From positions 1-29,685 of the forward strand of contig CAMBOW010000010.1 of NCBI GenBank assembly GCA_945869365.1: a stretch of DNA of 29,685 nucleotides. The letters are read 5' to 3'. Each line of letters opens with the position of its first letter. The stretch's first letter is position 1. The position numbers and the translations under genes were made by a program. Under the pieces are notes generated by a model. The model saw only the letters and a list, made by a program, of their open reading frames with translations. It was not told the DNA's origin and did not search any database. Below, one piece after another: positions 1 through 7,403 of this stretch. The stretch is from Flavobacterium psychrophilum. Its GTDB lineage: Bacteria; Bacteroidota; Bacteroidia; Flavobacteriales; Flavobacteriaceae.

Positions 1-1697
1 GTATTAAGTATAGAAGTTCTTGCTGGTTCGCCATTACAATAATAAGAATTGCCTCCTGAAAAAACAACATTTGGTTCTAAAGGATTCTCATTTGGTGCTA
101 TTGTTGACCAACCTATTAGTAGCGCATCATAATTATTTATAGAAAGTTGTGCTCCTGTAAACATAGATGACATATTAGTTACATTACCAACATTCCATGA
201 TCCAATAGGTTGGTCAAATGAGGAAGGCCCAAAAAACACAGGATCATTAAAAAACATAGAATCCATATCGATAACACTACTTACATTCCAAGAGTCAATA
301 GGCTGGTTAAAGGCGGAAGCGTTACTAAACATATTAGACATGTTGGTCACACTACTCACATTCCAGGAGCCAATAGGTTGGTTAAAGACAATAGCTTGCC
401 TAAACATATACTGCCCGTAAATCACATTGCTAACATTCCAAGAACCAATAGGTTGGTTAAATACAATAGCTTGATCAAACATAGCACTCATATTAGTCAC
501 ATTGCTAACATTCCAAGAACCAATAGGTTGGTTAAAGGAAATAGCGCTTGAAAACATAGAACTCATATTAGTCACATTGCCAACATCCCAAGAACCAATA
601 TTTTGGTTAAAGGAAGTAGCGTTTTCAAACATAGAAAGCATAGTATTCACATTGCTAACATTCCAAGCCCCAATATTTTGATTAAAGATAATAGCTTGAA
701 AAAACATATAACCCATAGTAGTCACATTGCCAACATTCCAAGAACCAATATTTTGGTTAAAGGAAATAGCGCCTACAAACATACCACTCATATCAGTCAC
801 ATTGCTAACATCCCAAGAACCAATATTTTGGTTAAAGGCGGGAGCGTTACTAAACATACTACCCATATCAGTTACATTGCCAACATTCCAAGCTCCTATA
901 TTTTGGTTAAAGATAATAGCTTGCAAAAACATACCATTCATATTGTACACATTGCTAACATCCCAAGAACCAATATTTTGGTTAAAGGAAGTAGCTTGAC
1001 TAAACATACCACTCATATCAAGCACATTGCTAACATTCCAAGCCCCAATAGTTTGGTTATAGGAAGTAGCGCCTGAAAACATACCATTCATACTGTTCAC
1101 ATTGCTAACATTCCAAGAACCAATATTTTGGTTAAAGGCATTAGCTTGATGAAACATAGTATACATAGTATTCACATTGCTAACATTCCAAGAACCAATA
1201 TTTTGGTTAAAGGAAGTAGCGTTACTAAACATATTAAACATATTAGTCACATTACCAACATTCCAAGAACTAATAGATTGATTAAAAGCATTAGCATTTT
1301 CAAACATAGAACTCATATCGGTTACATTACTCACGTCCCAAGACTCAATTGGTTGGTTGAAAGTAACTGCTTGATAAAACAAATTAGTCGTATTAGTTAC
1401 AAGAGTCGTTACAATATTATCAAATGGAATTGGTGTTGTACTGCCTGGAGGTGTAAAATAATTTATGCCAAAAGGAATATTATTGGCATAATTAGTAATA
1501 TTACTAGTAGTTGAATTATTTACAATAGCAAACCATTCCATTCCTGTTCCTCTTGGGTTTGCTTGGATAAAGTAGGGTGACGGAACTGATGTGCCCGTCC
1601 ATTTAATGGTAATTAAGTTTGTATCTAATACAACTTGTGCATTGATAGTTTGAGTAATTAAAAATACTGAAATAATTAGGAGTGTAATTTTTTTCAT
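1..1697 (-). CDS. BspA-like (DUF285) repeat surface protein, 3'-truncated by window edge
   Basis: The minus strand is open from the ATG at 1695-1697 to the window edge, giving about 565 residues with no stop. It begins with a clear signal peptide (MKKITLLIISVFLITQTINAQ), so the product is exported. After about 85 residues of unique sequence come about sixteen repeats, mostly of 25 residues, with the pattern FNQNIGSWNVSNVTNMxxMFxxA; this is the BspA-like surface-protein repeat (DUF285). One unit near the C-terminal end is 31 residues long. The array ends in the usual closing segment of this family (NYDALLIGWS, then GGNSYYCNGEPAR). Known members are surface-exposed and often adhesive, and in flavobacteria they often end in a type IX secretion domain, which here would lie outside the window. 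No neighbour indicates a partner. Family assignment is secure; substrate or role is not known. Confidence 0.9.
   Translation of the reverse strand, partial: MKKITLLIISVFLITQTINAQVVLDTNLITIKWTGTSVPSPYFIQANPRGTGMEWFAIVNNSTTSNITNYANNIPFGINYFTPPGSTTPIPFDNIVTTLVTNTTNLFYQAVTFNQPIESWDVSNVTDMSSMFENANAFNQSISSWNVGNVTNMFNMFSNATSFNQNIGSWNVSNVNTMYTMFHQANAFNQNIGSWNVSNVNSMNGMFSGATSYNQTIGAWNVSNVLDMSGMFSQATSFNQNIGSWDVSNVYNMNGMFLQAIIFNQNIGAWNVGNVTDMGSMFSNAPAFNQNIGSWDVSNVTDMSGMFVGAISFNQNIGSWNVGNVTTMGYMFFQAIIFNQNIGAWNVSNVNTMLSMFENATSFNQNIGSWDVGNVTNMSSMFSSAISFNQPIGSWNVSNVTNMSAMFDQAIVFNQPIGSWNVSNVIYGQYMFRQAIVFNQPIGSWNVSSVTNMSNMFSNASAFNQPIDSWNVSSVIDMDSMFFNDPVFFGPSSFDQPIGSWNVGNVTNMSSMFTGAQLSINNYDALLIGWSTIAPNENPLEPNVVFSGGNSYYCNGEPARTSILN
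190..1376 (-). repeat. 75-bp coding tandem repeats (25-residue BspA units)
   Basis: The segment matching 'ccaata' in each unit recurs at 1350, 1275, 1200, 1125 and so on down to 300 in exact 75-bp steps, then once more at 207 after a 93-bp step. That gives about sixteen units. Several neighbouring units are nearly identical at the DNA level, which suggests recent duplication by slippage or recombination. The array is coding, not a CRISPR. Confidence 0.9.
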
Positions 1698-1850
1698 AAT
1701 TTTTTTTAATTGTAAATATATTTAAAAAAATTAATACTATCTATGTCCTTGATTTTCTAATAATTAAGAAATCATCACATCAAATTCCTATCTATTCTCC
1801 AATAGGCTAGCACAACAAAATCTAAAAGACACTTGCTATTCACTAGCGAA

Positions 1851-1888
1851 GTAACCATTCCCGCTAAGTTGGTTACATTTGCTCATTA
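1851..1888 (+). promoter_or_regulatory. Promoter -7 box and overlapping inverted repeat upstream of SOUL gene
   Basis: TACATTTG at 1874-1881 matches the Bacteroidetes -7 consensus TAnnTTTG and sits 25 bases before the ATG at 1907. A 7-bp perfect inverted repeat, GTAACCA (1851-1857) and TGGTTAC (1870-1876), has a 12-base spacer, and its right arm overlaps the -7 box. That is a plausible operator position. I see no convincing -33 TTG at the right distance, which would fit an activator- or repressor-dependent promoter. Inference only. Confidence 0.4.
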
Positions 1889-1906
1889 TCTTAAAATTTT
1901 CATCCC

Positions 1907-2497
1907 ATGAAAGTAGTACTCATTATTAGTTCCATTTTAGCATTGATCGGAATAGGACAAATTTATATATCCAGAAGCACGCAACAAACTGAACAACACG
2001 GGTACAAGGTCATTAAGCAGTTTGACAAATTTGAGATTAGAAAATATGAGGCCGCCTTATTTTCGAGTGTAAAACTCAACAAAAAAGGCTATAAAGAAAG
2101 TGCGAGTGAAGGGTTTAGTATACTGGCCGGATATATATTTGGAGACAATGAAACCAACGAAAAAATTGCCATGACTTCACCTGTTGTGATGGAATTGGGA
2201 GATACTTCAAAAATGAGGTTTATGGTCCCAAAAAGTTATACGTTGAAAAATTTACCAACTCCTAAAAATGGTAAAATCCTTTTTGAAAAACAGGAAGAAA
2301 AAATCATGGCCGCTGTTCGGTTTGATGGATGGGCAGATGATGAAAAGATTGAAAAATACAAGTCTATTTTACGGGCTGAATTGGACAAAGAGAAATTAAA
2401 TTATATCCCTAAATTTATTTTTCTGGGGTACAACCCGCCATTTGAAGTGCTCAATAGACGAAATGAATTGGTCGTTGAGTTAATTAACTATAAATAG
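1907..2497 (+). CDS. SOUL-family haem-binding protein
   Basis: A 196-residue protein with one N-terminal membrane segment or uncleaved signal (residues 1-21). The rest matches the SOUL/p22HBP family: YKVIKQFDKFEIRKYE (about 33-48), then GFSILAGYIFGDNETNEKIAMTSPV (about 69-93, the most conserved family segment, here given in full only as its start and end: GFSILAGYIF and KIAMTSPV), then MRFMVPKSY and FLGYNPPFEV near the C-terminus. Characterised members bind haem or tetrapyrroles, some through hydrophobic pockets rather than a fixed His ligand; the bacterial role is unsettled. It stands alone with its own promoter and a strong terminator. Its position about 3 kb from the haem operon may or may not be meaningful. 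Membrane-tethered, probably facing the periplasm. Confidence 0.85.
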   Translation: MKVVLIISSILALIGIGQIYISRSTQQTEQHGYKVIKQFDKFEIRKYEAALFSSVKLNKKGYKESASEGFSILAGYIFGDNETNEKIAMTSPVVMELGDTSKMRFMVPKSYTLKNLPTPKNGKILFEKQEEKIMAAVRFDGWADDEKIEKYKSILRAELDKEKLNYIPKFIFLGYNPPFEVLNRRNELVVELINYK

Positions 2498-2505
2498 CAG
2501 CGCAA

Positions 2506-2539
2506 CAAAAAGCCTTCACAGCAATGTGAGGTCTTTTTG
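2506..2539. terminator. Rho-independent terminator, probably bidirectional
   Basis: A 15-bp stem with one wobble and one mismatch (CAAAAAGCCTTCACA at 2506-2520 and TGTGAGGTCTTTTTG at 2525-2539) has a GCAA loop. It is flanked by A and T runs, so it can work on both strands between the convergent SOUL gene and the GT2 gene (stop at 2579). Confidence 0.8.
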
Positions 2540-2578
2540 TATTAGTATGAAGGTCTGAAAACTTTAGAAAGATACGAT

Positions 2579-3295
2579 TTAGAACTTCAGTAAGCCGTAT
2601 TTCACGATGCAAAACAAAGCCCTAAAACCGTCTTTCCAGCCAATTTTTTTGCCCTCCTCATAGGTTCGGCCGTAATAGGAAATTCCCACTTCATAGATTC
2701 TAACTGCAGGAATACGGGCGATTTTCGCAGTAACTTCTGGTTCAAAACCAAAGCGTTTTTCATGGAGTTTTAGTTGCTTTATTACATCCGATTTAAACAT
2801 CTTGTAACAGGTTTCCATGTCTGATAAATTCAGATTCGAAAATAGGTTTGAGGCAAACGTGAGTAATTTATTGCCAATCGTGTGCCAGAAAAAGAGAATG
2901 CGATGCGGCTTTCCTCCCATAAATCTAGACCCATACACCACATCGGCAAAACCGTCAAGGATGGGTTTCAACAGAATGTTGTATTCGGCGGGATCATATT
3001 CTAAATCGGCATCTTGTATCACGATAATTTCACCTGTTGCGTGTGCTATTCCAGTGTGCAATGCAGCCCCTTTTCCTTTATTGACTTGGTGTTTCACGTA
3101 TTGAATCGTGAGGGATGGATTTTGTGCTATATAGGACAAAATGGAATCTTCGGTCGAGTCGGTAGAACAATCATTAACCAAAATAATTTCTTTTTCTAGG
3201 TTGTCTAGTAAAGTTACTTGTTTAATTTTATCTAAAATAAAGTGAATTGTTCTGCCTTCATTATAAGCCGGAATGACAATGGATAATCGATTCAT
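2579..3295 (-). CDS. GT2 family glycosyltransferase (polyprenyl-phosphate glycosyltransferase-like)
   Basis: 238 residues, one GT-A domain. Visible motifs are [10 protein letters not shown] (5-14), the nucleotide-binding [10 protein letters not shown] (41-50), the metal-binding DAD (95-97) in [15 protein letters not shown] (121-125) and DMETCYKMF (159-167). The last is typical of dolichol-phosphate-mannose-synthase-like enzymes. There is no C-terminal membrane segment, so the enzyme is probably cytoplasmic or peripheral and transfers a sugar from a nucleotide donor to a polyprenyl phosphate. It overlaps the upstream ArnT-like gene by 4 bp (ATGA), a sign of translational coupling. The likely arrangement is that this enzyme makes the lipid-linked sugar that the ArnT-like enzyme uses. 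The actual sugar cannot be read from sequence. Confidence 0.85.
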   Translation of the reverse strand: MNRLSIVIPAYNEGRTIHFILDKIKQVTLLDNLEKEIILVNDCSTDSTEDSILSYIAQNPSLTIQYVKHQVNKGKGAALHTGIAHATGEIIVIQDADLEYDPAEYNILLKPILDGFADVVYGSRFMGGKPHRILFFWHTIGNKLLTFASNLFSNLNLSDMETCYKMFKSDVIKQLKLHEKRFGFEPEVTAKIARIPAVRIYEVGISYYGRTYEEGKKIGWKDGFRALFCIVKYGLLKF

Positions 3296-4944
3296 TGTTT
3301 TGGTTTTTTGTTTACGAGTTGAATGAGGTACTTATATTCTAGACATTTTGGCCGACTTTCTTGTATTAAAAAAGGTAATTTAATCTGGGTGATGTGGTAG
3401 TTAGGAAAACTCTTTTTGGTTGTTACCATATAATTTTGCTCAAGTCGAGGAAGGTCTTTTTCCTGAACATACAACCAATAAGGAAATTGAATCGTGTCTA
3501 AATTTGGGTTTTTAACAACGTGTTGAAACGGGTTATTGGTGTAAAAATTAAACGCGCGGGCGGGCTCGTCGAGTACATATATTTTGGCCGAAGGATGGGA
3601 ATTACTGATCCATTTTCCTGCCATAGAATCAGCTTGGTACGTGAGTAATTTAGGATAAAACACAAAACTTAAAAACAAATTCAGTACGATAACCAGACTG
3701 AGTATCTTGGGCAAAAACGGGGTGTTTGAGTTGGCGCTTCGAAACAAAATATAGACTTGCAAAATCCCCAAGAACGCCACTATGCCATTTATCTCCTTGA
3801 AAAAGAATAAACGGTATGCCATTAAAATTCCCAATACCAGAATGCCTAAAAAGCGGTAAAATCTAATCCAATTTTTTGCCTGATTATAGGATATCGTCTC
3901 CATGTAATTGGCGCTCAGGATGGCTGCAAATGGAAACGTTACAAAAATATAATGGGGCAATTTGTACTTTGACATCGACAACATGATAAACAACAATAAA
4001 AAACCACTCAAACTGATCAATTCGGGCACTTCCTGTTTTTGCAAAAGTTTTTTTGCCTGCATAAATAATCCGAAATAAAGTAGAAATATCCAGGGAAAAT
4101 AATCCCAAACAATTGAACCGATAAAAAAATGCCAAGGCAAGCCGTTGTCCCAAAAACTTTCGCCGGTAATTCTTCCAAAACTTTGTTGCCAATAATAAAA
4201 ATACAGCCCGCTTTGATTGAGTTTTCCGCCAATAATTTTTTCCGGATGCAAATCAAATTGCGTGTACAATCCATAGGACATGGGCAATAAAATTGCCGCT
4301 ACAATTACTAAATAAATGAGCCAGTTATAGCTAATGATTTCTACTGCCTTTTTTTTATACAGCAACTGTACTCCAATGGGCATAAGTACGGCAATAATTC
4401 CGATTGGTCCTTTGGCTAACATGGCTAAAGCAGTAAAAACCGCCCCTAGCACTAGGTAATTTATTTTTTTTGTTATGAGGTAATTTGAAATCAACCAAAT
4501 TGCAGTGATGACACTCGAGAGCAGCAAGCCGTCAGTGCGCACATCATTGGTCATGAGAAAAAAAGCTTGACAAGTAGCCAGTAAAAGTGCGGCGTTTTTA
4601 GCTATTGATTGGGTATAATAAAGCAATGTAAATTTATACGTACTATAGACCGCTAACAACAACATGAAAAAACTACCCAATTTATAGGTTAGTGTGTGTA
4701 CACCAAATGCTTTGAAAAACAAACTGCTAATCCAAAACAACAAAGGGGGCTTGTCTAAATAATCAAACCCTAAATCATAAATAGCTAAATAGGAATTTGT
4801 AGCGTACATCTCAAGTGCAATCGAGGCATACTGCGCCGCATCAACAATCATGATGTCGATAAATAAATTATGACAGTAGATTACAAGAACAATAAAGAGT
4901 AAGGTTTTTTCGCATGTATTGAGCGCTAAAAAGAATTGTTTCAT
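3292..4944 (-). CDS. ArnT-like integral membrane glycosyltransferase (GT83/PMT superfamily)
   Basis: 550 residues with about a dozen hydrophobic segments and a soluble C-terminal part after about residue 435. The N-terminus carries the family catalytic signature: an acidic residue after the first membrane helix (D35 in [11 protein letters not shown]) and [10 protein letters not shown] (62-71). Members of the ArnT/PMT superfamily move a sugar from a polyprenyl-phosphate donor to an acceptor at the outer face of the inner membrane; ArnT itself modifies lipid A, but other members act on glycans or proteins. Coupling to the GT2 gene by a 4-bp overlap supports a donor-making and donor-using pair. 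I do not assign arnT because the other arn genes are absent. Confidence 0.85.
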   Translation of the reverse strand: MKQFFLALNTCEKTLLFIVLVIYCHNLFIDIMIVDAAQYASIALEMYATNSYLAIYDLGFDYLDKPPLLFWISSLFFKAFGVHTLTYKLGSFFMLLLAVYSTYKFTLLYYTQSIAKNAALLLATCQAFFLMTNDVRTDGLLLSSVITAIWLISNYLITKKINYLVLGAVFTALAMLAKGPIGIIAVLMPIGVQLLYKKKAVEIISYNWLIYLVIVAAILLPMSYGLYTQFDLHPEKIIGGKLNQSGLYFYYWQQSFGRITGESFWDNGLPWHFFIGSIVWDYFPWIFLLYFGLFMQAKKLLQKQEVPELISLSGFLLLFIMLSMSKYKLPHYIFVTFPFAAILSANYMETISYNQAKNWIRFYRFLGILVLGILMAYRLFFFKEINGIVAFLGILQVYILFRSANSNTPFLPKILSLVIVLNLFLSFVFYPKLLTYQADSMAGKWISNSHPSAKIYVLDEPARAFNFYTNNPFQHVVKNPNLDTIQFPYWLYVQEKDLPRLEQNYMVTTKKSFPNYHITQIKLPFLIQESRPKCLEYKYLIQLVNKKPKQ

Positions 4945-5314
4945 GCCTTATTTTGCTCGGTTTCGAGATGCAATTCAAACAAAAAATGATCTCAAAGGTT
5001 GTTTTATTTGCGCTTATTTTCGAACCTTGTTTATCTCACAAATTTTGCTATACTTTTTAGTTTTAAAGCACATTTAATGCTATCAAATAATGGCTAAATT
5101 TTTAAATTTCAATTGTTTTGCAGCCTATTTGAAGATAAATTTACATTTGGTTAACAACAAAATAATTGAAGTTCCATAACTCAGCACGCCAAAATACTAG
5201 GGCGTGTTGATTAAAAAAGAAGTGTGATACGATACATTTTTATAAAAAAAAGCAGACCAAAAAGTTGGAAGTACGCATATAAAATGGGAGAACGTTCAAT
5301 CTACAATGCGCCGC
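4945..5314. other. Intergenic region, no gene seen
   Basis: A 370-base AT-rich spacer between the start of the ArnT-like gene and the end of hemB, both on the minus strand. I see no ORF with family features, no RNA gene and no convincing terminator for hemB. The only hairpin near a T-run (about 5253-5270, on the minus strand) has a very short stem. It presumably carries the promoter for the ArnT-like gene. Confidence 0.5.
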
Positions 5315-6322
5315 TCACAGCGCTGTAGAAGAATTCAGCAAAATCGCCGCTTCTTTAGCAAAATAGGTCGAGATTAAACTGGCTCCCGCGCGCTTGATGC
5401 ACATGAGTTGTTCCATCATGATCTTGTCGTGATCCAGCCAGCCTCTTTCGGCAGCCGCTTTGATCATCGCGTATTCGCCCGAAACATGAAAAACGGTTAC
5501 GGGCACGTTTACTGCATTTTTTACTTCGCGCACAATATCCAAGTAGGCAATTCCGGGTTTCACCATCACCATGTCAGCGCCTTCTTCTACGTCCATCAAG
5601 GCTTCTTTGATGGCCTCTAGACGATTGGCATAATCCATTTGGTAGGTTTTTTTGTCTTTCGGAACTACTACATCGGCTTCTCGTGGCGCACTGTCTAAGG
5701 CATCGCGAAACGGACCATAAAATGCCGAAGCATACTTGGCCGAATAACTCATAATGCCCACGTTTTCAAATCCTGCGGCGTCCAATCCTTGTCGCAAACG
5801 CAAGACGCGTCCGTCCATCATGTCGCTGGGTGCCACAAAATCGGCACCGGCTTGGGCATGCGAAACGGCCATTTTTACCAGTGCATCGTTGGTGGCATCG
5901 TTGGCTACATCACCGTTTTGGATGATCCCGTCGTGCCCGTACATCGAATACGGATCTAAAGCCACATCGGGCATCACAATCATCTCGGGACAGGCCGTTT
6001 TGATCGCTTTGATGGCGCGTTGCATTAGTCCATTGGGATTCCAGGCTTCTTTTCCAGTATTGTCTTTGAGCGACTCATCTACTTTTACATAAATATTTAC
6101 CGCGCGAATACCCAAGGCAAATAATTCTTGTACTTCGTTGACGGTTAAATCTATCGATCGACGAAAAATTCCGGGCATCGAGGAAATTTCCGATTGATAT
6201 TTTTCTCCTTCTGTGATAAACATCGGAAACATAAAATCACTTGGACTTAAAGTCGTTTCTCGAACTAAACTTCTGATAGATTCGTTTACGCGTAAACGAC
6301 GGCCTCTTTGTAATGGATACAT
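5315..6322 (-). CDS. hemB: Porphobilinogen synthase (delta-aminolevulinate dehydratase), Mg-type
   Basis: 335 residues, full length for the family. It condenses two 5-aminolevulinate molecules to porphobilinogen in the cytoplasm. The two active-site lysines are visible: K196 in YSAKYAS and the Schiff-base K255 in MVKPG. The segment that carries the three zinc cysteines in Zn-type enzymes reads DVALDPYSMYGHDG (119-132), with A121, D123 and D131 in their place; this is the plant-like Mg-dependent form. It is the last gene of the leftward hemACDEFB run. The 109-base gap to hemF is the widest in the run and is largely filled by two repeat copies, so hemB may also have its own transcript. Confidence 0.97.
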   Translation of the reverse strand: MYPLQRGRRLRVNESIRSLVRETTLSPSDFMFPMFITEGEKYQSEISSMPGIFRRSIDLTVNEVQELFALGIRAVNIYVKVDESLKDNTGKEAWNPNGLMQRAIKAIKTACPEMIVMPDVALDPYSMYGHDGIIQNGDVANDATNDALVKMAVSHAQAGADFVAPSDMMDGRVLRLRQGLDAAGFENVGIMSYSAKYASAFYGPFRDALDSAPREADVVVPKDKKTYQMDYANRLEAIKEALMDVEEGADMVMVKPGIAYLDIVREVKNAVNVPVTVFHVSGEYAMIKAAAERGWLDHDKIMMEQLMCIKRAGASLISTYFAKEAAILLNSSTAL

Positions 6323-6326
6323 AATC

Positions 6327-6352
6327 AGCCCCTAACCCCCAGTGGGGGAATA
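6327..6352 (+). repeat. Short C/G-run repeat (family B), copy 1
   Basis: AGCCCCTAACCCCCAGTGGG followed by GGAATA. The C5/G5 runs form a hairpin. It lies between hemB and hemF, about 90 bases from an inverted copy (6416-6440). Confidence 0.65.
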
Positions 6353-6415
6353 CCTATTAGGGGTCAATAGGTTTTTAGTTAATACATTTTTTAAACTCCT
6401 TTGCCTTCATGCGAA

Positions 6416-6440
6416 GTTCCCCCTTCGGGGGTTAGTGGGC
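6416..6440 (-). repeat. Short C/G-run repeat (family B), copy 2, overlaps the end of hemF
   Basis: On the minus strand it reads GCCCACTAACCCCCGAAGGG then GGAAC, the inverse orientation of copy 1. The TAA stop of hemF (6432-6434) lies inside this repeat, and the last residues of HemF (AH after WV) are read from it. Confidence 0.65.
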
Positions 6441-7364
6441 TACCCAATTTTTTGGTTTTTCTAATACTTGAATTAATTTTTCTTCGGCACTTCCAGCAAC
6501 AGGCTGATGATCATAATGCCACTGCACACGTGGCGGCAACGACATCAAAATGCTTTCAATTCTACCGTTGGTTTTAAGCCCAAATAGTGTTCCTTTGTCG
6601 TGCACCAAATTGAATTCTACATAACGCCCGCGGCGAATTTCTTGCCACGTGCGTTGGGCGGGTGTGTAGGCTAAATTTTTTCTTTTTTCTACAATGGGCA
6701 CGTAGGCTTCTAGAAAACTGTTCCCCACTTCGGTTACGAAATTGTACCAATCTTCCATTGCCATTTGCTCAGTTGCTTTGCAATAATCAAAAAACAAACC
6801 CCCAATTCCACGGGCTTCGTTTCTATGGGCATTCCAAAAATAGGTATCGCACTGTTGTTTAAATTTTGGATAGAAGTCCGTCCCGACGCTTCGGGAATGT
6901 TTGTCGCAAGCGGTTTTACAGGTTTGATGAAAATGTTTCGCATCTTCTTCAAACAAATAATAAGGAGTCAAATCTTGTCCGCCACCAAACCAACTGTTGA
7001 TTACGTTTCCGTGATCATCATACATTTCAAAATAACGCCAATTGGCATGCGCGGTGGGCACCATCGGGTTTTTGGGGTGAATTACCAAACTCAATCCGCA
7101 GGCAAAGAAATCGGCTTCGCCCACGTTGAATAGTTTCTGCATGGAATCCGGTAATTTTCCGTGCACGGCCGAAATGTTCACGCCGCCTTTTTCAAAAACT
7201 CCCGACCCTTCGGGACCATTTTCTATCACGCGCGAACGTCCACCTCCGCCTTCGGGTCTGTCCCAAAGATCTTCACGAAATTTGGCGATGCCATCGGCAG
7301 CTTCCAAACCTGCACAGATTTGGTCTTGGAGATTTTGTATGTAGGTGTAGAATTTGTCTTTCAT
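6432..7364 (-). CDS. hemF: Oxygen-dependent coproporphyrinogen III oxidase, with repeat-encoded insertions
   Basis: 310 residues. The enzyme oxidatively decarboxylates coproporphyrinogen III to protoporphyrinogen IX using O2. Family motifs are GGGGRSRV (39-46), FEKGGVN (57-63), HPKNPMVPTAHAN (96-108), WFGGGQDLTPYY (125-136), HRNEARGIGGLFFD (180-193) and RGRYVEFNLVHDRG-like sequence near 240. Two stretches are unusual. Residues 50-55 (GPEGSG) interrupt the normally continuous RVxxNG-VFE segment; I recall E. coli HemF as RSRVLRNGGVFEQ. Residues 157-162 (SRSVGT) lie between the conserved TACDKH and DFYPKF. Both are encoded exactly by palindromic repeats (7200-7215 and 6881-6896). The reading frame is intact and all core motifs remain, so the enzyme is probably functional. 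The end of the gene is also set by a repeat. Confidence 0.96.
   Translation of the reverse strand: MKDKFYTYIQNLQDQICAGLEAADGIAKFREDLWDRPEGGGGRSRVIENGPEGSGVFEKGGVNISAVHGKLPDSMQKLFNVGEADFFACGLSLVIHPKNPMVPTAHANWRYFEMYDDHGNVINSWFGGGQDLTPYYLFEEDAKHFHQTCKTACDKHSRSVGTDFYPKFKQQCDTYFWNAHRNEARGIGGLFFDYCKATEQMAMEDWYNFVTEVGNSFLEAYVPIVEKRKNLAYTPAQRTWQEIRRGRYVEFNLVHDKGTLFGLKTNGRIESILMSLPPRVQWHYDHQPVAGSAEEKLIQVLEKPKNWVAH
6881..6896. repeat. Palindromic repeat (family A) inside hemF, TCCCGACGCTTCGGGA
   Basis: Arms TCCCGA/TCGGGA around CGCT. It encodes residues 157-161 of HemF and part of 162, between conserved blocks. Confidence 0.75.
7200..7215. repeat. Palindromic repeat (family A) inside hemF, TCCCGACCCTTCGGGA
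   Basis: Arms TCCCGA/TCGGGA around CCCT. It encodes HemF residues 51-55 (PEGSG), about five residues that the family pattern lacks. Confidence 0.75.
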
Positions 7365-7370
7365 TTTTTA

Positions 7371-7403
7371 AAGCTTTTAGCTAATAGCTGTCAGCTGTCA
7401 GCT
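7371..7403. repeat. AGC-rich short repeat between hemE and hemF
   Basis: The spacer reads AAGCTTTTAGCTAATAGC followed by TGTCAGC twice. A similar AGC-rich string (CAGCAAACAGCTATCAGCAA) occurs at 21739-21758 beside umuC, so this looks like a dispersed intergenic repeat. It ends at the hemE stop codon. Confidence 0.4.

Noticed and set aside
190..1376. CRISPR-like regular repeats
   Set aside because: The period is 75 bp with no unique spacers, and the whole array is an open reading frame.
603..1514. Plus-strand ORFs with HIANIPxxNILVKG repeats
   Set aside because: They are antisense shadows of the 75-bp repeats of the minus-strand BspA-like gene, which has a signal peptide and a known repeat family.
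5250..5275. Terminator after hemB
   Set aside because: The stem next to the T-run is only about 4 bp, too weak to claim.
6353..6376. Hairpin CCTATT/AATAGG followed by T-run as a terminator
   Set aside because: The T-run is on the plus strand, but both flanking genes are on the minus strand; the stem is only 6 bp.
7241..7262. TTCGGG strings in hemF (PEGGGG) and in plsC (PEGTRS) as extra palindrome copies
   Set aside because: Only one arm is present and the residues are conserved family motifs.
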